From Patagioenas fasciata (Eukaryota > Chordata > Aves > Columbiformes > Columbidae), in the NCBI RefSeq assembly GCF_037038585.1, contig NC_092523.1, forward strand, positions 32,155,501 to 32,219,500: DNA of 64,000 nucleotides, read 5' to 3'. Position numbers and translations under genes: made by a program. Of the stretch, positions 12,701 through 27,700 are shown one piece after another. The notes under the pieces were generated by a model. It worked only from the letters and a program-made list of their open reading frames with translations. It did not search any database and was not told where the DNA came from. How positions within the stretch are numbered: the stretch's first letter is position 1; every line of letters starts with the position of its first letter.

Positions 12701-15700
12701 CAGCCTGTCTGGCTCTCTCTGGATGGCAGTCCCGTACATGAGCATACCAGCTGGTGTCGCCAGCATGTTGTCATCTGTAAACCTGATGAATGTTCATGCT
12801 TCCAGAGCATTAGCCAAGGTCCCAGCAGCACTGGTCCCACAGTAGATCCCTGAATTGTGCAAGATAGATTTAAATAGTCACATTTACTCTTCTCATCAAG
12901 CCTAGGTTTAATATGCCAAAGTAGGATGACATGGTTGGTTGGCCTTTCAATAGGAGTTGCCTTGTGCTTGCTCTTTGGAGAGCAGCTTTGTGGAGCCTTT
13001 TTTGTTAGGAAAATGAGTAGATGAGACATCTATATAGCCACTGTTCTCTTGCTTGCAATTGTAGATGCCAGCGTATTTCAGTTTGTAGCCTGCTAAACTG
13101 GGATGGATAAATGTGTGCTGGAGTGGTTTGGATGGAAAGGGAAGAGTTATTTTTTTCAATAATATGATCAAGTTTCTGTTCTCTCTCTGCGATAACTGTT
13201 GTGGGTTTGGTTTTTGTTTGTTTGTTTTTAATAATATGACTGAGAGTGGAATCTGGGTGTAAGAAGATTTATTCTCTTTCATAAATGTGGTGACTGATAC
13301 CTGTGTACTCCGTTCCATGCCTGACATACCTGTGCCATTCTCACTCTCTCACTATCCCCAAATCCTGTAATCCATAGGCAATTTCTTAAAGGAAATGCAA
13401 CTTTTATCTGAGATCTGAGGTATCATTGAGTATTGGTGGCAAAACCAGTTTCGAAGTCTGACACCTCCACCTCAAGAACAGAACATATATAAACAGTAAA
13501 ACCTGTACAACCACAGTTAAAGAAATAACTGTTCTTCAGACATGGCTTTCTTGGGTCAAACTTGGGCAACTTCAGATAGATGGAGATGTGCGTTCTCAGG
13601 AGCTGAGCCTGGGAATGGGAGCCAACAAAACTTACAAGCAATTAGCATTGTCTACCTATTCTTGTGATGAATGTAAACAGCATAAAAGCTTGATAGTGTG
13701 TGGCCTTAAACTTGTGTTCTTTGATAATTACTCTTCCCTCTTCAATTGAAAAATGAAACTTTAAAATATTCGGTTTCATAACTTGCTATTTAAACATAAT
13801 TTTTACTCTTCCCTCTTTTTTTCTCATTTTTCAGTGACAATGACAAATATTGGAGAAAAAGGTAAGATTTTCATTAGCACTTTATAAGTGGAATTCATGT
13901 ATCAGAGCAATATAGTAGTTTACTAGTAAAATTGAGATACAGATCTAACCTATTTTAAGTAAATGTATTTTTTGTGTTCTTCAGCTCTTTTTATTTTCTT
14001 ACTGTTTCTGTATATTGCTTTAGCCATTCTGAATAGAAATGAGAAAAATTAGAACTTTTTACTTACTGGCTTTCCGAAGTGTCATTTAGAATAATCCTTA
14101 TATTCTCTTTTAAAAAAAAATTATTCATAACAAGGAAAGCTCTTGTAAAACCAGGAACTCTAAAGATGAGCAAGGTGTTTATGCGGAGTGCAACATACTT
14201 AAATGGGAGATGATTTTTTTTCTGCAGTTTAATTTTAGCCGGTGACTTTGAAGAAACAGAATCCTTCAGATACATAACCTTTTCAGAAGAGAATAAAACT
14301 GCCTGATTAGCTGTCATTAGACTTCCTACCCCGAGGCTGTAGCATGTTTAGATTGCTTTTCCAGATGCTATTTTAATACACAGCGCAACATGGAAGTGTA
14401 AAGCGTGGGGCTGCAGAGCTTTCGGAGGAAGGGGTGGTGATTAGGAGCCAAGCTGTTTGCTTTTTACATTTGTGTAATTCCAGTAGGTTTTACTAAGTCA
14501 TTTGAGACTTCCTCACTTCAGAAAGTGTGTGCCAGTCAAGAAACATATCCTTGGAAAACTTTTTTCAGTTCAGTGATCTTTCCTCTTCCCCCCATATGCG
14601 TGAATAAGTGTATCTGCAAACTTCAGCACCTGAAAACTTTGAAATAATTCCAGTTTATTGCCACTCCATAGTATGTATCTGGGGAGACCAGTGTGGTGTT
14701 AGGCTTTGCTCACAAAGCAAATCAGAATTATCAGCAAAATGCACTGGGGACATTAAATTTCCTTATTTTTAGCTGCTCAAAGCCCTGGTGAGCTTCAGCC
14801 AGTCAGAAGGTATTTACCCTGGCTGTATTTCTGCCCTAAGTGTTTTCAGGGGTGGAAACTGGGCAAATGTGGCTCAGCCCTATTACAGGTTGCTGCATAT
14901 CTTCAGGCAACTCTAGCTATGCTAGCTATTTGTAAATGGGTTGCCTTCAAACCATTGCTTTGGGGGTTTTAGGTTTTGGGGTATTTGGCATGGGGTTTTT
15001 GTGTTTTTTTGATTGACTGATTTTTGTTTGTGGTTTTGTTTTGTAGTGGGTTTTTTGTTTGTTTGTGTTGATCGGTTTTTTAAGTGTGAAATAGAAGGAT
15101 TTCTGCCCTGGGAGCTGCAGACAGCTCTTATTTTTCTGTCTCAAGGAAACTGAGGTTCTTTTGTTGGACCCTCAACACTCGCAGATCCAGTGGAGCATGT
15201 GGGTGGCTCAGGCTCTCCATTGTAGGGCAGGGACACTGCTGGGTAGGTCACCTGGCAGAAGAGACCGGTTGGGACCTGGGCTGGATTGGTAGAACTGAGG
15301 TGCAAAAGCAAAGAAGAGCTTAAGTCTTATGCAGACTTTTTAAAGGAGAAACATGGGATAATGTCATTAGGCTAAATTTTTGTCTTCTTCCCGTAGTCTT
15401 TTTTTAATGCATGAAACAGGTGTTTTCTTACCAATCAGTTACTGTTATTCTCACAACAATAAAATATAGATGCAGATTAGTAAACAAATAGTGTACAGAA
15501 CTGATGTAACTTGCCCTACCTTCTGCTCACTTTATGCTATGAATATACTGTTGTTTAAAAAAAGAATCATTTTGCTGGAGTAAATAGGGATTTTTTAGGG
15601 TTGATAGAAATGTTCTGATGAAAATGCAGAGCATTCCTGCCAGATGCTTGTGCAATAACAAGATGGTAATTTAGAGTAAGCTGGGATATTGTGCTTGATG

Positions 15701-18700
15701 TCGAGTCCAGTTCTGTCACTATACTGATGAGATTTTTTTTTCAGTTTATGGACATGGCATGTGGCTCTTTTCTCTTGTCATCCCAAAAGCTTTGTACAGT
15801 GCTGCTTTTCAGATTTTGTTAGCTTTTGTTAGCTTTTGTTTATTGTTTTTTTTTAACTGCCTAGTGAGACTAAAGATTATTGGGTTTTTTTAACTGCCTA
15901 GTGAGACTAAAGATACGAGGACAATATTTCAGATTGTGTAGTGAAAGTACACAAGTTTCCCTTTACAATTTTTTCGATGATCTTATGAGTTTATAGAAAC
16001 TGTATAAAGACTATTTGACCATATAGCTTCCATATAACCTTGAGCTCTCTATGATCAGAGTTCATCTGTACAGCAGGGAAATAATGTTTTTCACTGTTGC
16101 TGTCCTAGCTGTCCTTTTTTTGCAGCTTCTCTGCCTGAGGAAGAAAAATCCATGGAAATACACTTTGTTGTGCATTAGAGCATATTAATCAGGGGATACA
16201 AGTTTTGGATTTACTACTTACTGTCGTGAATTGCTTAGTACAGCGAGGGCTTTTAAATGGAAACACTTATCCAGCCATGGCACGCTCTCTGGAAAAGTCA
16301 ATATTACCTTCAGTATTCTAGAAAAATAATTCAGCTGACTGGTGTCTGTTAAAAAAATCTTAAACCACTGGCTGTGAGGAATACAAAGTAGTGAATTAAC
16401 ATTTGGATTTAAAGAACATGCAGGTTTTAAAAAAAACATGCTGCTGTCCTCCCTCCTGAAAATCTAGCAAAACAAATGAATTGGTTATGGTTACTGCTCA
16501 GGTATCATATGCTTATCCACTCAGAGAGTCTCCGCACTGTAGCTGTTGTTCAGGCAGTTACACTTCATTTTCAGGGGGAAACTGGGGGTTTGGAATTTGT
16601 GTGTATGGCTAGCAGTGTCCCTACATGGTTTATAAAGCTGAAAACCAGGGACACAGCAGTTAAATAGGATTTAACAGATGCATGAAGGGAGAGTGCTTGC
16701 TTGATAGTTATGGGGCTGCAATAGGCTATTAACCATTCCCCTCAGATTTCTGTAATGTATGTAGCCTGTATCATGACTTTCCCTGTTCATTCCATATTTG
16801 TCTCATGTAAAGTTGCTGTGCAATATTTTTGTTGCAGAGCCAATGTATTTTACATTTGCTAGACTAACTATCTGTGATACGTACGGCATCTGTTTGTAAG
16901 AACTATGATATCACTGGCCTGTTTGTATTAATTCTGTTCCTTTTTTATTTTAGTTGTATGCCTGGTTGCGTACCACATATTTTTCGTGCTGTTCATCTGG
17001 TCATATTGGAAAACAATCTTTACGCTACCAATGAACCCTTCAAAAGAAGTAAGATAAATTAACTCTTGTTTCTGAAACAGCCTAGTCAAACGCCTGATTT
17101 TGTAGTATTTGAATAACTTAGACATGTAGTTTTACTCTGTGTAGAAAAATACAGATGGCAGTTACAGCTTCTGAATAGGAGTCAGATTGCAAGCAGTGTA
17201 ATGAACAAGACAAAAAAATTACACCAGCTCTTGAGTTTTCAAATTGTTTTAGTAGATTTGAAAGTTTACCTAATGTTGATGATGTTAAAAAGAAAAAGCC
17301 TCTCCACTTGACAAATACGAGTTATTTGAACTAGCAGCTTAAAGCATACTTTTATATGGGAAAAAAAAATTATTTTCATGTGTTAAAGACTTACATTGCC
17401 TGTCAGCATCTGTCTGTTGTCCTCTAACTTAAAGCTTCTTGCCCATCTGTTTTGGTATGAAGGAATTTGGTTGTGATGTGAACACATAATCAGGTAAGCT
17501 GATGGTAGGAAGCCACGGCTGACTGAGTGGGAACAGAGCTAGTGTAGAACAGCTGCATGGGAAGAGAGGTCTCAGGTAAATATGTACACCAAATCTTAAA
17601 ACCGTCTAGTACATAAATGTTAAAGAAGAAGGATCCAATTGTCTTGGAGAATATTAAGATACAAAACCATATTCAACATGATGTCGCCTCAGAATAATAG
17701 CTTGTAGTTCAGTATTATTTGTATTTTAATTTCACATTCTTTTTAACATTAAAAAAAGAAGAAACTGTCATAGTCTTGATGGAATTCTTCCCCGTGCAGC
17801 TTGGTACAACCAGAACAAGCTTTTGGCCTCTTCCATCCAGTTTCTGTAGAGAAACCCCAAAGTCCTTAGCAGCTGCTATGTCACACAGCTTCCAAGATCA
17901 CGAGGAATCATGCTATGGCTGCTTTGGAGTTTGAAATATTCACAAAGCCAATACTTCCTTCAGAATGGACTCATAACTGTAGCTCCTATAACTATAATGC
18001 CAACACAAAATAAATAGCTTGTGATTTCTACTGTCTGTTGTGCAGAGGTTTTAATTCACTAATAATATATGTAATTGTGGAAACAAGCAGATCATTCAAA
18101 GTATTTGGCATCTTCCTTGAATTTGGGGTGGAGAGGAGGGAAACAAATTAAGAAACTACTTCATTTGGTAATTACATAGCAAAATATATGCATGTGTATG
18201 GTGACTGTAGTGGTAATTAGAAGGGTTTTCAAATCACTGGGCTGATGCCAATAAAAGACTCTAAAAACATTTGGACAAATCCTTAGTAATTATAGTGGCG
18301 TTCTAAAGCCACCATACAATGCTACTGGAGAACCTCAAATGAAATATTCAGAGTATTAAAGCTGTGTAATAGAAAGCAACATGTGGTGTTCCTGTGTTCT
18401 TTGAATTTACACAATGTTGCTGGCAGTGACATCTCTTGTTGTTTCGTATCGTTTTCCTGATCTACTAGAGAAGTATTTTTAAAATTTAATTAGGATAGTT
18501 TGTAATGTGAAGTTATTGCTTGGCTTCCAGTTTCTAGGATGAAGTGTATAAATGTAAAAGGATGTCTTTCGAACTAAACTGAACTTGACTTATCAACTAA
18601 CACAAGTACTCATTGGAAGATTGAAAAACAAATACAGCTTTTGTGTTTTGTTCTCATTAATACTGCAGCTGGTGCAGGCCACACTGCCTCTATATTTCTT

Positions 18701-21700
18701 TTTAAGCTTATTTTACCTTTTTACACGTATGAAAAGCACTGAAGTTCCATTACTGTGGCTTGGAATTTAAAATATTTCTGATCTGACATTTTTCTTCTGA
18801 AGTTCAAAGTGCTATCCCCAGCCCTCCCATATTGGAAATTATATGTCCAGAGAAACACTTCAAACTCAAGCAGTAGTGTACTACCCTGTATGCTTTGTAG
18901 AGCTTTTGCATAGAAGGTTTTCTTCTCTCTTGTGAGAGCTTGTGAGTTAGGAACTTCCCTCAGTGGTAGAAGAGGACTGTTGTAGTTGAGGATCTGCGGT
19001 GAAGGAGTCTTCTGGCTGCATTTTCTCTTGAACAGAGTTTGAGAGACTTCCCTGTAACGTGTGCTGTTCTGTGCCTGTGTGCACCAGCTATATACAAGCA
19101 TTGCATCAAAGTGGGAGAGATTATGATTTCCTAGGCAGGAAGGTGGTGTAGACTTAGGACTACTCCAAGAACCAATACAAAATGATGGAGCAATAGCTCT
19201 ATGTATGTCATACGGGAAGCATTGAAAAAAACTATTCTGAAACAAGTTTCTGTGGTGAGAAATCCTGGGTATCCCCATATAAATCAGTTCCATTGTTAGC
19301 AAGAGTGCATTCTTGCTTGGGAAAAAATGAGATGTGACCTGAGAAAATCATGCTGAACAGTGAACCTCCAGCTTCTGCTAGAAGATGGGGAACCTGGTCA
19401 GGGAAGTAGAGTGGTGCCTTCTCTATGGAGGTGAGAATAGGCTCCTAACTGTATGTTTCTGACTGCTGTCTTAGTTTTACATGCATCACTTTCATTTAGG
19501 AAAAAAATTATTATTATTATGACTAGTGTTTCTGTAGACGTAAGTGCTATGCAGAAGGCTTCTGTTTGTGGTGCAGGTTAGAGACAGCCACTCCTCCTGC
19601 CACGTGTGGACTTCTTTTCAGAGGTGATTTTGTGTCCTGTTTCTCTTTTGTTTCACCAAAGACTTTGGCATCTGCCCATTTCTAGAAACAACAAAGCTGA
19701 CTATGTTGCTGTGTTACAGAGGACTTGATAAGAAATTTGGAAATAGTGTATACCATGCTTCTCTCTCAGTTATTTTTCCCCTCTCAGCTCCGTCTAGAGC
19801 AATATTTGTCATTGCCATTTGGGCAGGGACAGAAGTTGTCCTTTCATACAGGAAGATGTTACAACATGGTTTTTATGTCATACAGGACACCCAGCTCTTC
19901 CTTCCCTCAGCCAGTCTCTGAAGTAAAAATACATCCTAACACCTGCGTGAAGAAAACAGTGACTCTTCAGTGGCAAAGAATAGAAGGGAAAATGCCAGAC
20001 ACCAGAAGAGAAATAAAGAAATAAAGCTATTTTTTTCTGCTATTACTAGTACTGTATTTCAGTTAAAGACTGACATCCCTAGCTTATATTGACAGCTAAT
20101 ATTTAGTATTACAGAAGTAAACTAACTCACTTTTCAAGGCTCTTGATCCTCCTCTTGAAAAGTGTCATTTATTACTTCTGGAAGCATTCAGCATTGCATC
20201 AATACCAAATCAGAAATATTATTAATTATGTCGTCAATTGCCATAAACTAAATTAGTGGCCTTAGGAACACTGAGTTATTTGTTGTAATACCTTGCACAT
20301 GCTGGTAATCCGTCGTTGTGTAATGAATGTTCCTCTTTACATCTCTACAGGTATTTCTTTAACTTGAAATTTGCTAAAAGATATCTTTGATTTTTAAAAT
20401 TATTCCAGTTCCATCTATCATATTCAGACAAGGAATCTCTAGAGAGGGAGCCTAGAGGTGAATCCCAACAAGAAGTCTTAAGACGGGCAGCCAAGGATCT
20501 TCCTATCTACACACGGACAATGTCTGGAGGTAAATAGGTGTTCAGGAGACCACCGAAGGCAGGTGTCTTGATATACTTGGCTACCTAAACTCATTAAAAA
20601 AAAAAAAAACAAAAAACAAACAAAAAAGCAAAACAAGGGTTTGAGTTGCTGGGAAGAACTACTTTTCATACTTCAGAAAATAAAAAAGTGGGGCTAGGAC
20701 TTAACTTTTGTGTAGCTTTATGCAGCTACTCTTACTCAGTGAAAAGATCATTGGAAAGTGATTGCTGTGTACAATTTATGTTTTTAAAGTAGATTGGCAA
20801 TACCTTGCTAAATGTTTGCAAAGTGAATTTAACAAATACCTTGTAATACAAAAAAGATGCAGAGGAAGCTGTAGCAGTCTTTAATTGCATAAACTTCACT
20901 TCTCCTTTTGTAAGTTAAAAAAATAACATAATAACAAATTAATCACTTTCTGCATGTCATGTATAGCTAGCTAGATCACAGTAAGAAACCATTACTGTTT
21001 TAGTTGTTGGTTGTTCAGTTTCAAGAACAAAAGTTTTTCCAAACTAAGAGTTAATGTAATGATATTGCAAGTTTGTGAATGCTGGCTAGGCAAGCAAATG
21101 CAAGAGATAATCTCATACAGTAAATTAAATCTGTTAGAATAATAGCTTAAAATAGCTGTATTGTTGAACAGTCTTTAAAGGTTTTCCAGTCTAGTGAGGG
21201 TTTTGTTGGTTCGTTGGTTGTTTTGCAGAGCTGAAGTGTTTGGAAGAAAAAACCCTGATCAGCATGAATAGCAGAGATTGCAAAAACTGAGCTTTTTGGG
21301 TTCACTCTGCTAAATTCAGCATTGCAAGTACATAAAGAGTGTTTCAGTATTCTGTAACTGCTTCTGATCATGCTGAAACGCTTTTCTGGGGGTTTTGCTG
21401 GACTGAGCTTCCAGTATTTACTTCTGATAAGACTTCAGAATCAAAATGTGTAACTGTACGTTGAGATATAATCTTAGAACTTTTTTCTTTAGCAATCAGA
21501 TACTGTGACAGATGCCACCTTGTAAAACCAGATCGTTGCCATCACTGCTCTGTATGCGACAAGTAAGAAAATATTTTAAATACATGGTTTTCTGAATAAA
21601 GGGATTTTTTTTTTCTTATCACAAAAGCTTTTATTTTTTGATGCATAGTTTTTTCAGGTTTAATATTTTGGCAGATAAGGTTTTTTCCCTTAGATTTTTT

Positions 21701-24700
21701 TTTAGGTTTAGTTTGGTTTTGTTTATTTATTTCTAAGGAATCATAGAATACGAGGTTGGAAGGAAGTCTGTAACTTACTCTAATTCATTTGATGGCTTTC
21801 TTGATGCCAATGTGGATTATGTGGTCTAACACTTCCTATACATAATGGTTAGAATTATTATTATTAAGGAAGAACTTTCCATAAGAATGTAACCAAAAAT
21901 AGTTGATGAACAAAAAATTGCTGCTTTTGTTAGAATCTGAGAAAGGTCACTACCCATCTTAAGCTCATTGTGATGTCACTTCCATCTTATCTGAGGTAAT
22001 AAACTTAATATCTTTTTTTGCACTGGATAACCTGCAGGTTATTTGTGTTTAAAGAAAGAAACAACCAAGCATCCCTCATTTCTAACTGAAGCTGTAAAAT
22101 AAGATTTTGTTTATCTAACACAAAAGGAAGTTCACCTCCATATTCCCTAGAAGTCTAATTGCTTTCTAATTTAATCTTTCCTTTAGCCATCCCTCTCTCT
22201 AACCTTTCTCCAGTTAGCTTGGATGTCTATGTGTTTCTCCACTCTTGCCCCCAGTGGCTTACATTTCGAACTTTAAGAGAAGATGCGTCCTCAAACATGG
22301 GTTTATTCTTAGCTTTAAGGCTGTTCCAAATACTCTTCAGCTGATAATGCATCAGACCTTCCAACATGGTTGTGAGGGAGAGAAGACTTTCCATTTTGTC
22401 CAGGAAAACAGCAGAGGCACTGAAAGAGTAACTGAGTTGAGGCAGAAAGAGGATCTTGATTGTGTTGCATGGGAAAGTAGTTGCCATGTAAAATGGGAAC
22501 AGTCTTATGTCTGAGCAGGGCAGGTAAAAAGGGTGACCTGTGATATCCTATGAGATATGAGTGAAATTTGAAGAATGCCCTTAGCTAATGTATTTTGCAG
22601 AATACCTTAATCATCTTCTTCTCAAAATTCACTGGCTTCAATTATAACTGATTTTCTTTTGAATGTTTTATTAATGGAGAGCAATTTATTGCAAAAAATG
22701 TTTAGAATTTTTTCATACAAGGTAAGTTCTTAAAAACCTCATGTGTATATACTTTGAAATATATTTGGTTGCCTATTAAGTATATAATAATTGAATTATC
22801 TCAGTTTCTAAGTCTCTATCAGAGAATAAACAATAGTTGAAAAACCTATTCAGATTGAGGACCAAATCCTAAAACTGAAGTTGTAGGTAGCGTTTTATCA
22901 CTAAGTTCATGAAATAACAGTTGTTTTGGGATTGGGTTGCGTACGGTTTACTTGTAGGTAAATTATCTTATGTGAATTTAAATAGGCATCTTTAATAAAT
23001 GGATTAGGTAACCAATAGTACATATGGGCAATTCTTAATCTGTATGCAAGTGATTTAAATCTGACACGTAACTCTACTTCTGACTTGTTTTTTCTTTTGC
23101 CTTTTGTAATGCTTGGAATTCTGTTTTTTTAAGATGCATTTTGAAAATGGATCATCATTGCCCATGGTGAGTGTACTATCTGCTTTCTTTTCTTACTTCT
23201 GATTTGGTAAAATAAACTCTTGAGGAGCCTGTTACGAAGGTGATGCTTCACTATTCTAGAGCTAGATGCTTATATGAAGTTACTAATCTTGGAGGACAGT
23301 TGGAGTTACTTACTGTATGTCCTCTTTTCCTAGTTGTGAGATATGGGAAGAAGTTCATACATGAGTTTTCTTAGACCTTTTGAGTTAGATAACTCCATAT
23401 TTTAACAGTTAGGATGAAGTAAACTTCTGGTCAATAAGAAAACTACTTTTAAGAATTGTCTGTTTTCTTTACGGACTTTGAGTATCATTGTGGCTTAGTT
23501 GCACTGAATGATGAAATATTACCCTAGGTTAAAAAACAAAGGGGAAGGACTGCGCCTTGTTCCCCTTAGTGGAGCTTGAGTGGGCTTGCTGAAAACAGCA
23601 AGTTAGCTCTTTTATGAGTTCTTTGTTTTGTTCCATTTTTTCTTTCATTTTTTCTCTCCCTCTCCCTCCCACCCTTCCTCCTTTTGCTGCTGTGTGAGCC
23701 TGCATAGCAGTTTTGTTTCCCTGTCTTTTCTCAGCAGCCCGTGAAACCAATGGGTAGGCAGGACATGTAATTAATTTTATGTGAGTTTGGCACGTACCTC
23801 ACAGAAATGATTGAAGATAATTGTTTAGTAAGGTCCAAGTTAAGAGGATTGAGTGATAGATGGCAGTTCTTCACTGCATGAAACTGGTCAGCGAAGAATT
23901 TCCTGCATGGGATGAACTGAATGGAAGATGTTCTAAGCAGCTGGTTTGACCTTCTTAAATCAAACTCCTGGGCAGAGGGGACTCTGTCCTGGGGGAGGAA
24001 GGGGTGCTGGGCTCCTCCTGTTCGTCTTGGTCCTGACTACAGCCTCTGATATAATGCAGGATGATTTAACAATTCCCCCTTACTTTGTATGCTAGATACA
24101 GTTGAAAGAAATCCTAACAATATAGTGTAGAGTTAGTTTCTACATCTTTTTTTGCTGTAGGGATATCGATCAGCATGTGAAACTTGGTCATGTTTAGTGT
24201 TAGTAGTGCACTTGTTATAAAAAAACGAATACGGATAAGATTGTTGAATAATGAACAAATTTCTTGTAAGAAAAAAAGGCTGTTTTCTTTTTTCAGCCTT
24301 CTTAAAGCTGTCTTTTAGAAAGACATAAGAAAAATAGCTGTCAGGCTCTTTCTGACAAAATATCAATGAAAAGTCTCAATATTACTGTCATTATTCAGTA
24401 TTATACATGTCTCTCATAAGCTTTATTGTCTGTTTGGGATTTTTTTGAGTTATCCTGCCTTAGGATAGTACATGAAAATGTCCTTAATGTAAACTTCAAT
24501 TTCAGAATAAAATTCCATTGCATCAAACAACAAATCATAAGTGGAACACTAATGTGTTGTATAAAGGAGCAGTGAAGTGGTATTTCACTAGGGGATAGAC
24601 CATTAGAAAAATAAACTCAATTTTCCTCTCAGTAGCAGTTGCTTGTTTTACCTGTTTGCACACTCTTCATGTCCAAAAATCATAACATACCCAGTTTGAG

Positions 24701-27700
24701 AGAGTATTTACACTGCTCGTTGTTTTTCATCTAATAAGCAACTGGTGCAAAAAGAAAAAGTGGAGAAGGTACTTGCAAGACATGTAACACTTCTTGTTGG
24801 AGGATTGTTCGTTCCTTTTGTACTCCAAGTAACAGAAATGTGCTAGAAAAAGAGGTATTGTCTTGCTTTATTTTTCCTAAGCTGAGTGGATGTCCACCCT
24901 GAAAATATTATCTACCTGAAAGCAACAAGAGAGTTTTGAAATATTGCAGAGATGCTGAACACACATTATAGTTTCCTTTAAAGACCTGTATTCAAGGGTT
25001 CTTCAGGAAATATCCCATGTCTATTTTACCTACAAAAGTAAGGGTGCAAATCAGTATAATGGGTGAGTTTTAGCCTCCCTAAAAACATCATTAGGTCCCA
25101 ATTTGCCTTTCGTCTTGGTGGAAGCAAGTTGGGTGGCGAAGAATGAAGAAAGAACCCATGTGATGCTTAGGGAAAGCAGGCAAACAGTAAAGGGAATTGC
25201 TATTTTAATGTTTTGCAAGGAGAAAGATTTCTGGAGACAAGACAGGTAAAAATACCCTGGGAAAAGTAAGAGCATTTGGAAGGCAGAGGTAGTAAGATGG
25301 TAGTCACGTCCTAGCCCCAGGTCAGCTGTCTTCTGCTTTTTGGGAGGCTTTATTTTGGCTATCACTCCTGCAATAATGGAAGTGCTCTGATAAATGGAAA
25401 TATTTAATGTTAATTGCCTGGTAACTACTCTAACAGGTTTAAGTGATGCAGAAATAAAAGCGTTAGTAATTTCTGTGCTAGTGCTCCTGCTACTCACACT
25501 GTTGGTAGAGCTGCAGGCAGGAATGTTATGGCTTGGCGCTTCACCCAAAATATAGCAACTCTAATATTAACAAGGTGCATTAGAAAGACCTTAGGAATTG
25601 TTTGAAACATCTCTTCTTTGTCTTTTGGGTTATCAAAAAATAATTTAGATTCTCCTTAATTCTGTAATGCTTTTAGTTAACTGAGTTGCATCACCTTTAG
25701 TTCTTTTTTATTTTTTTAAATGTTATCTGTAACCAAATTGTTAACCTGGGATGTTCTTCTGTATGGATGTTTGACTGCAATAGCACACTATTATTTAGCC
25801 AGTTGTTGGTACGTTGTTGCCAGTTTTACTTTTCCTCAAAATGTTAGACTTCAAACCCAACCAACATTCTTGGGTGATATGATTTGATACTACATGTTTA
25901 ACTTGTACAATTACAAAATGTTGGTGTTTACTTTCTCTTTTAATCTTGATGAACTATTCTCTTCTAGTTAGAACTCCTCAGTCTGGGGCTTTGTCAAAAC
26001 TGAGGGGAGCAGGATAATTTATGAAAGTTTGGTTTAATGTGTGTATGGTATGCAGCAGCGCAAAAGAACAATGAGAAGGAAATCTGTCTTTGATTCAAGA
26101 AATTTCCTCTCTGATGAATAACATTTCACTTTCTATTTATTTTCTCACTAAATAGTGTCATAAATTAAAAACTGTCATAAAAGAAATACTATGAACGTAA
26201 AGTAGGGTTTTCATAGAAACGTTGCAATTTATCGTGAAATGGCTAACTTTGATGTATTGAATGAAGAAGACACTTCACTGTGGAGAATTGTAAATTCACT
26301 TTGTAATTAGAATCATGATGATCTTAGAAACATATCTTCTGGGATTTTTGTTAATTAGAACAATCTCCTGTGAGTCCATCTTAATTGTAGTTAATACTAA
26401 TGCTTAGCTACTGCTACATGTTTCAGTGGCAATGCTAATTTTAATGTTTAGCCAAGGTGGCATGTTCTGTAAAAACATCAAACAAACAAAACTAACCACC
26501 CCGAGGATGGATAACAGTAGTATACAGTGGAAGTTTATTTTGAATTTTAAGATTTAGCCCTATTCTGATTACCATCACTCTCTCCCTAAAGAAGAGAATT
26601 GTTGCAATAACTTGTTCTGCACTTCCAGATGCTAAAGTTAGAATTTCTACACTGATTTGGGAGTTGAAGCTAAATACATTTGAGTAGCTTGAGACGTTCA
26701 CAGATAGGAAGCAAAACTTGTTTACATGCTGATATTAACTTTTTTAGAGTAAATATGTTTCATTCTAAATTAGATTAAAGCAAATCTTCACATTATATTT
26801 TTATTTTTACTTTTTTTTTTTTTTTTGTCAGGGTGAACAACTGTGTAGGATTCTCCAATTACAAATTTTTTCTTCTCTTCTTGGCTTACTCTCTACTGTA
26901 TTGCCTTTTCATTGCTGCAACGGATTTACAGTATTTTATCAAGTTTTGGACAGTAAGTACCTGCTGTCTGTAAGCTTATGAATTTACTGCTGTGCAAGAA
27001 GTCTAAGATTTGAGGCTTTACATAGTAGTCTAGTATCTCCTAATATGGGGTACGAAAGCTTATCTAATAATCATAGCCCTCTATTTTTTTCCTTTATCAC
27101 AGATTATGAAATTTCACTTATTCTTACATTATTTTGAGGCTTTGTAGTACAAGCATGCAATTACTTAGAAAATATTTTACAAGGAAATTTAAATTATACA
27201 TAGGTTTTGTTAAATTCCTTTAATGCTATGCTATGAAAAAGCTTCAGAGAAATTTTCCAGTATTTTAATTATGATTATCTGCATTCACAACTTAGGATAT
27301 TACCTTCTTAGCTGTACATTATTTATGCTGTTATGTCATTGTTCGGAAAAGGCTCATTAAGCAAGATAATTTTTGTAAAGATTATTCTTCTCTGAAAGAC
27401 GGTTCAAAGTTCAGATCCAAATTGCAGGTTCTTGTTGTCTGTATTTATACTTTCTCAAGAAAGAGTCCATTTGTTTAACTTAGATGCTGTCAACAACCTA
27501 ATTGCATGGTTGTCTGTACATAGAAGGTGTATAATTCATTTATTCAGACTCTTGTTGCGTGGTGTGTTTGTGTCTGCACTGAATTTGATTTGGCTGAAGA
27601 GAGGATTATTAATAATCATATTAAACAGCTATTTCCCCAATTCTAATGGCATGATTTTTTTTTTTCTTAGAATGGCCTTCCTGATACTCAAGCCAAGTTC

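Larger units (their letters stand above)
3778..13834 (+). other. ZDHHC2 intron 1 (10 kb)
   Basis: A phase-1 intron. Its first 330 bases belong to the CpG island. It contains A-rich runs at about 6170-6195 and 7851-7880, a T-run near 4930-4950, an A/C-rich low-complexity tract at 10951-11025 and an old CR1 fragment at about 12390-12860. I see no additional exon or RNA gene. Confidence 0.85.
13862..16953 (+). other. ZDHHC2 intron 2
   Basis: A phase-1 intron. It holds a G/T-rich low-complexity tract at 14961-15070 and a recent-looking 37-bp tandem duplication at 15847-15914. No other feature is seen. Confidence 0.85.

Noticed and set aside
18721-19302. 193-codon - strand open frame in ZDHHC2 intron 3
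   Set aside because: It is longer than most chance frames, but it has no domain pattern, no splice or promoter context and no recognised homologue. I treat it as chance; a BLASTP hit or a conserved frame in other birds would reverse this.
25051-25548. 165-codon - strand open frame in ZDHHC2 intron 6
   Set aside because: Serine/threonine-rich with a weak hydrophobic stretch, no family recognised and no supporting signals. A frame this long is only mildly unexpected in 64 kb of six-frame sequence.
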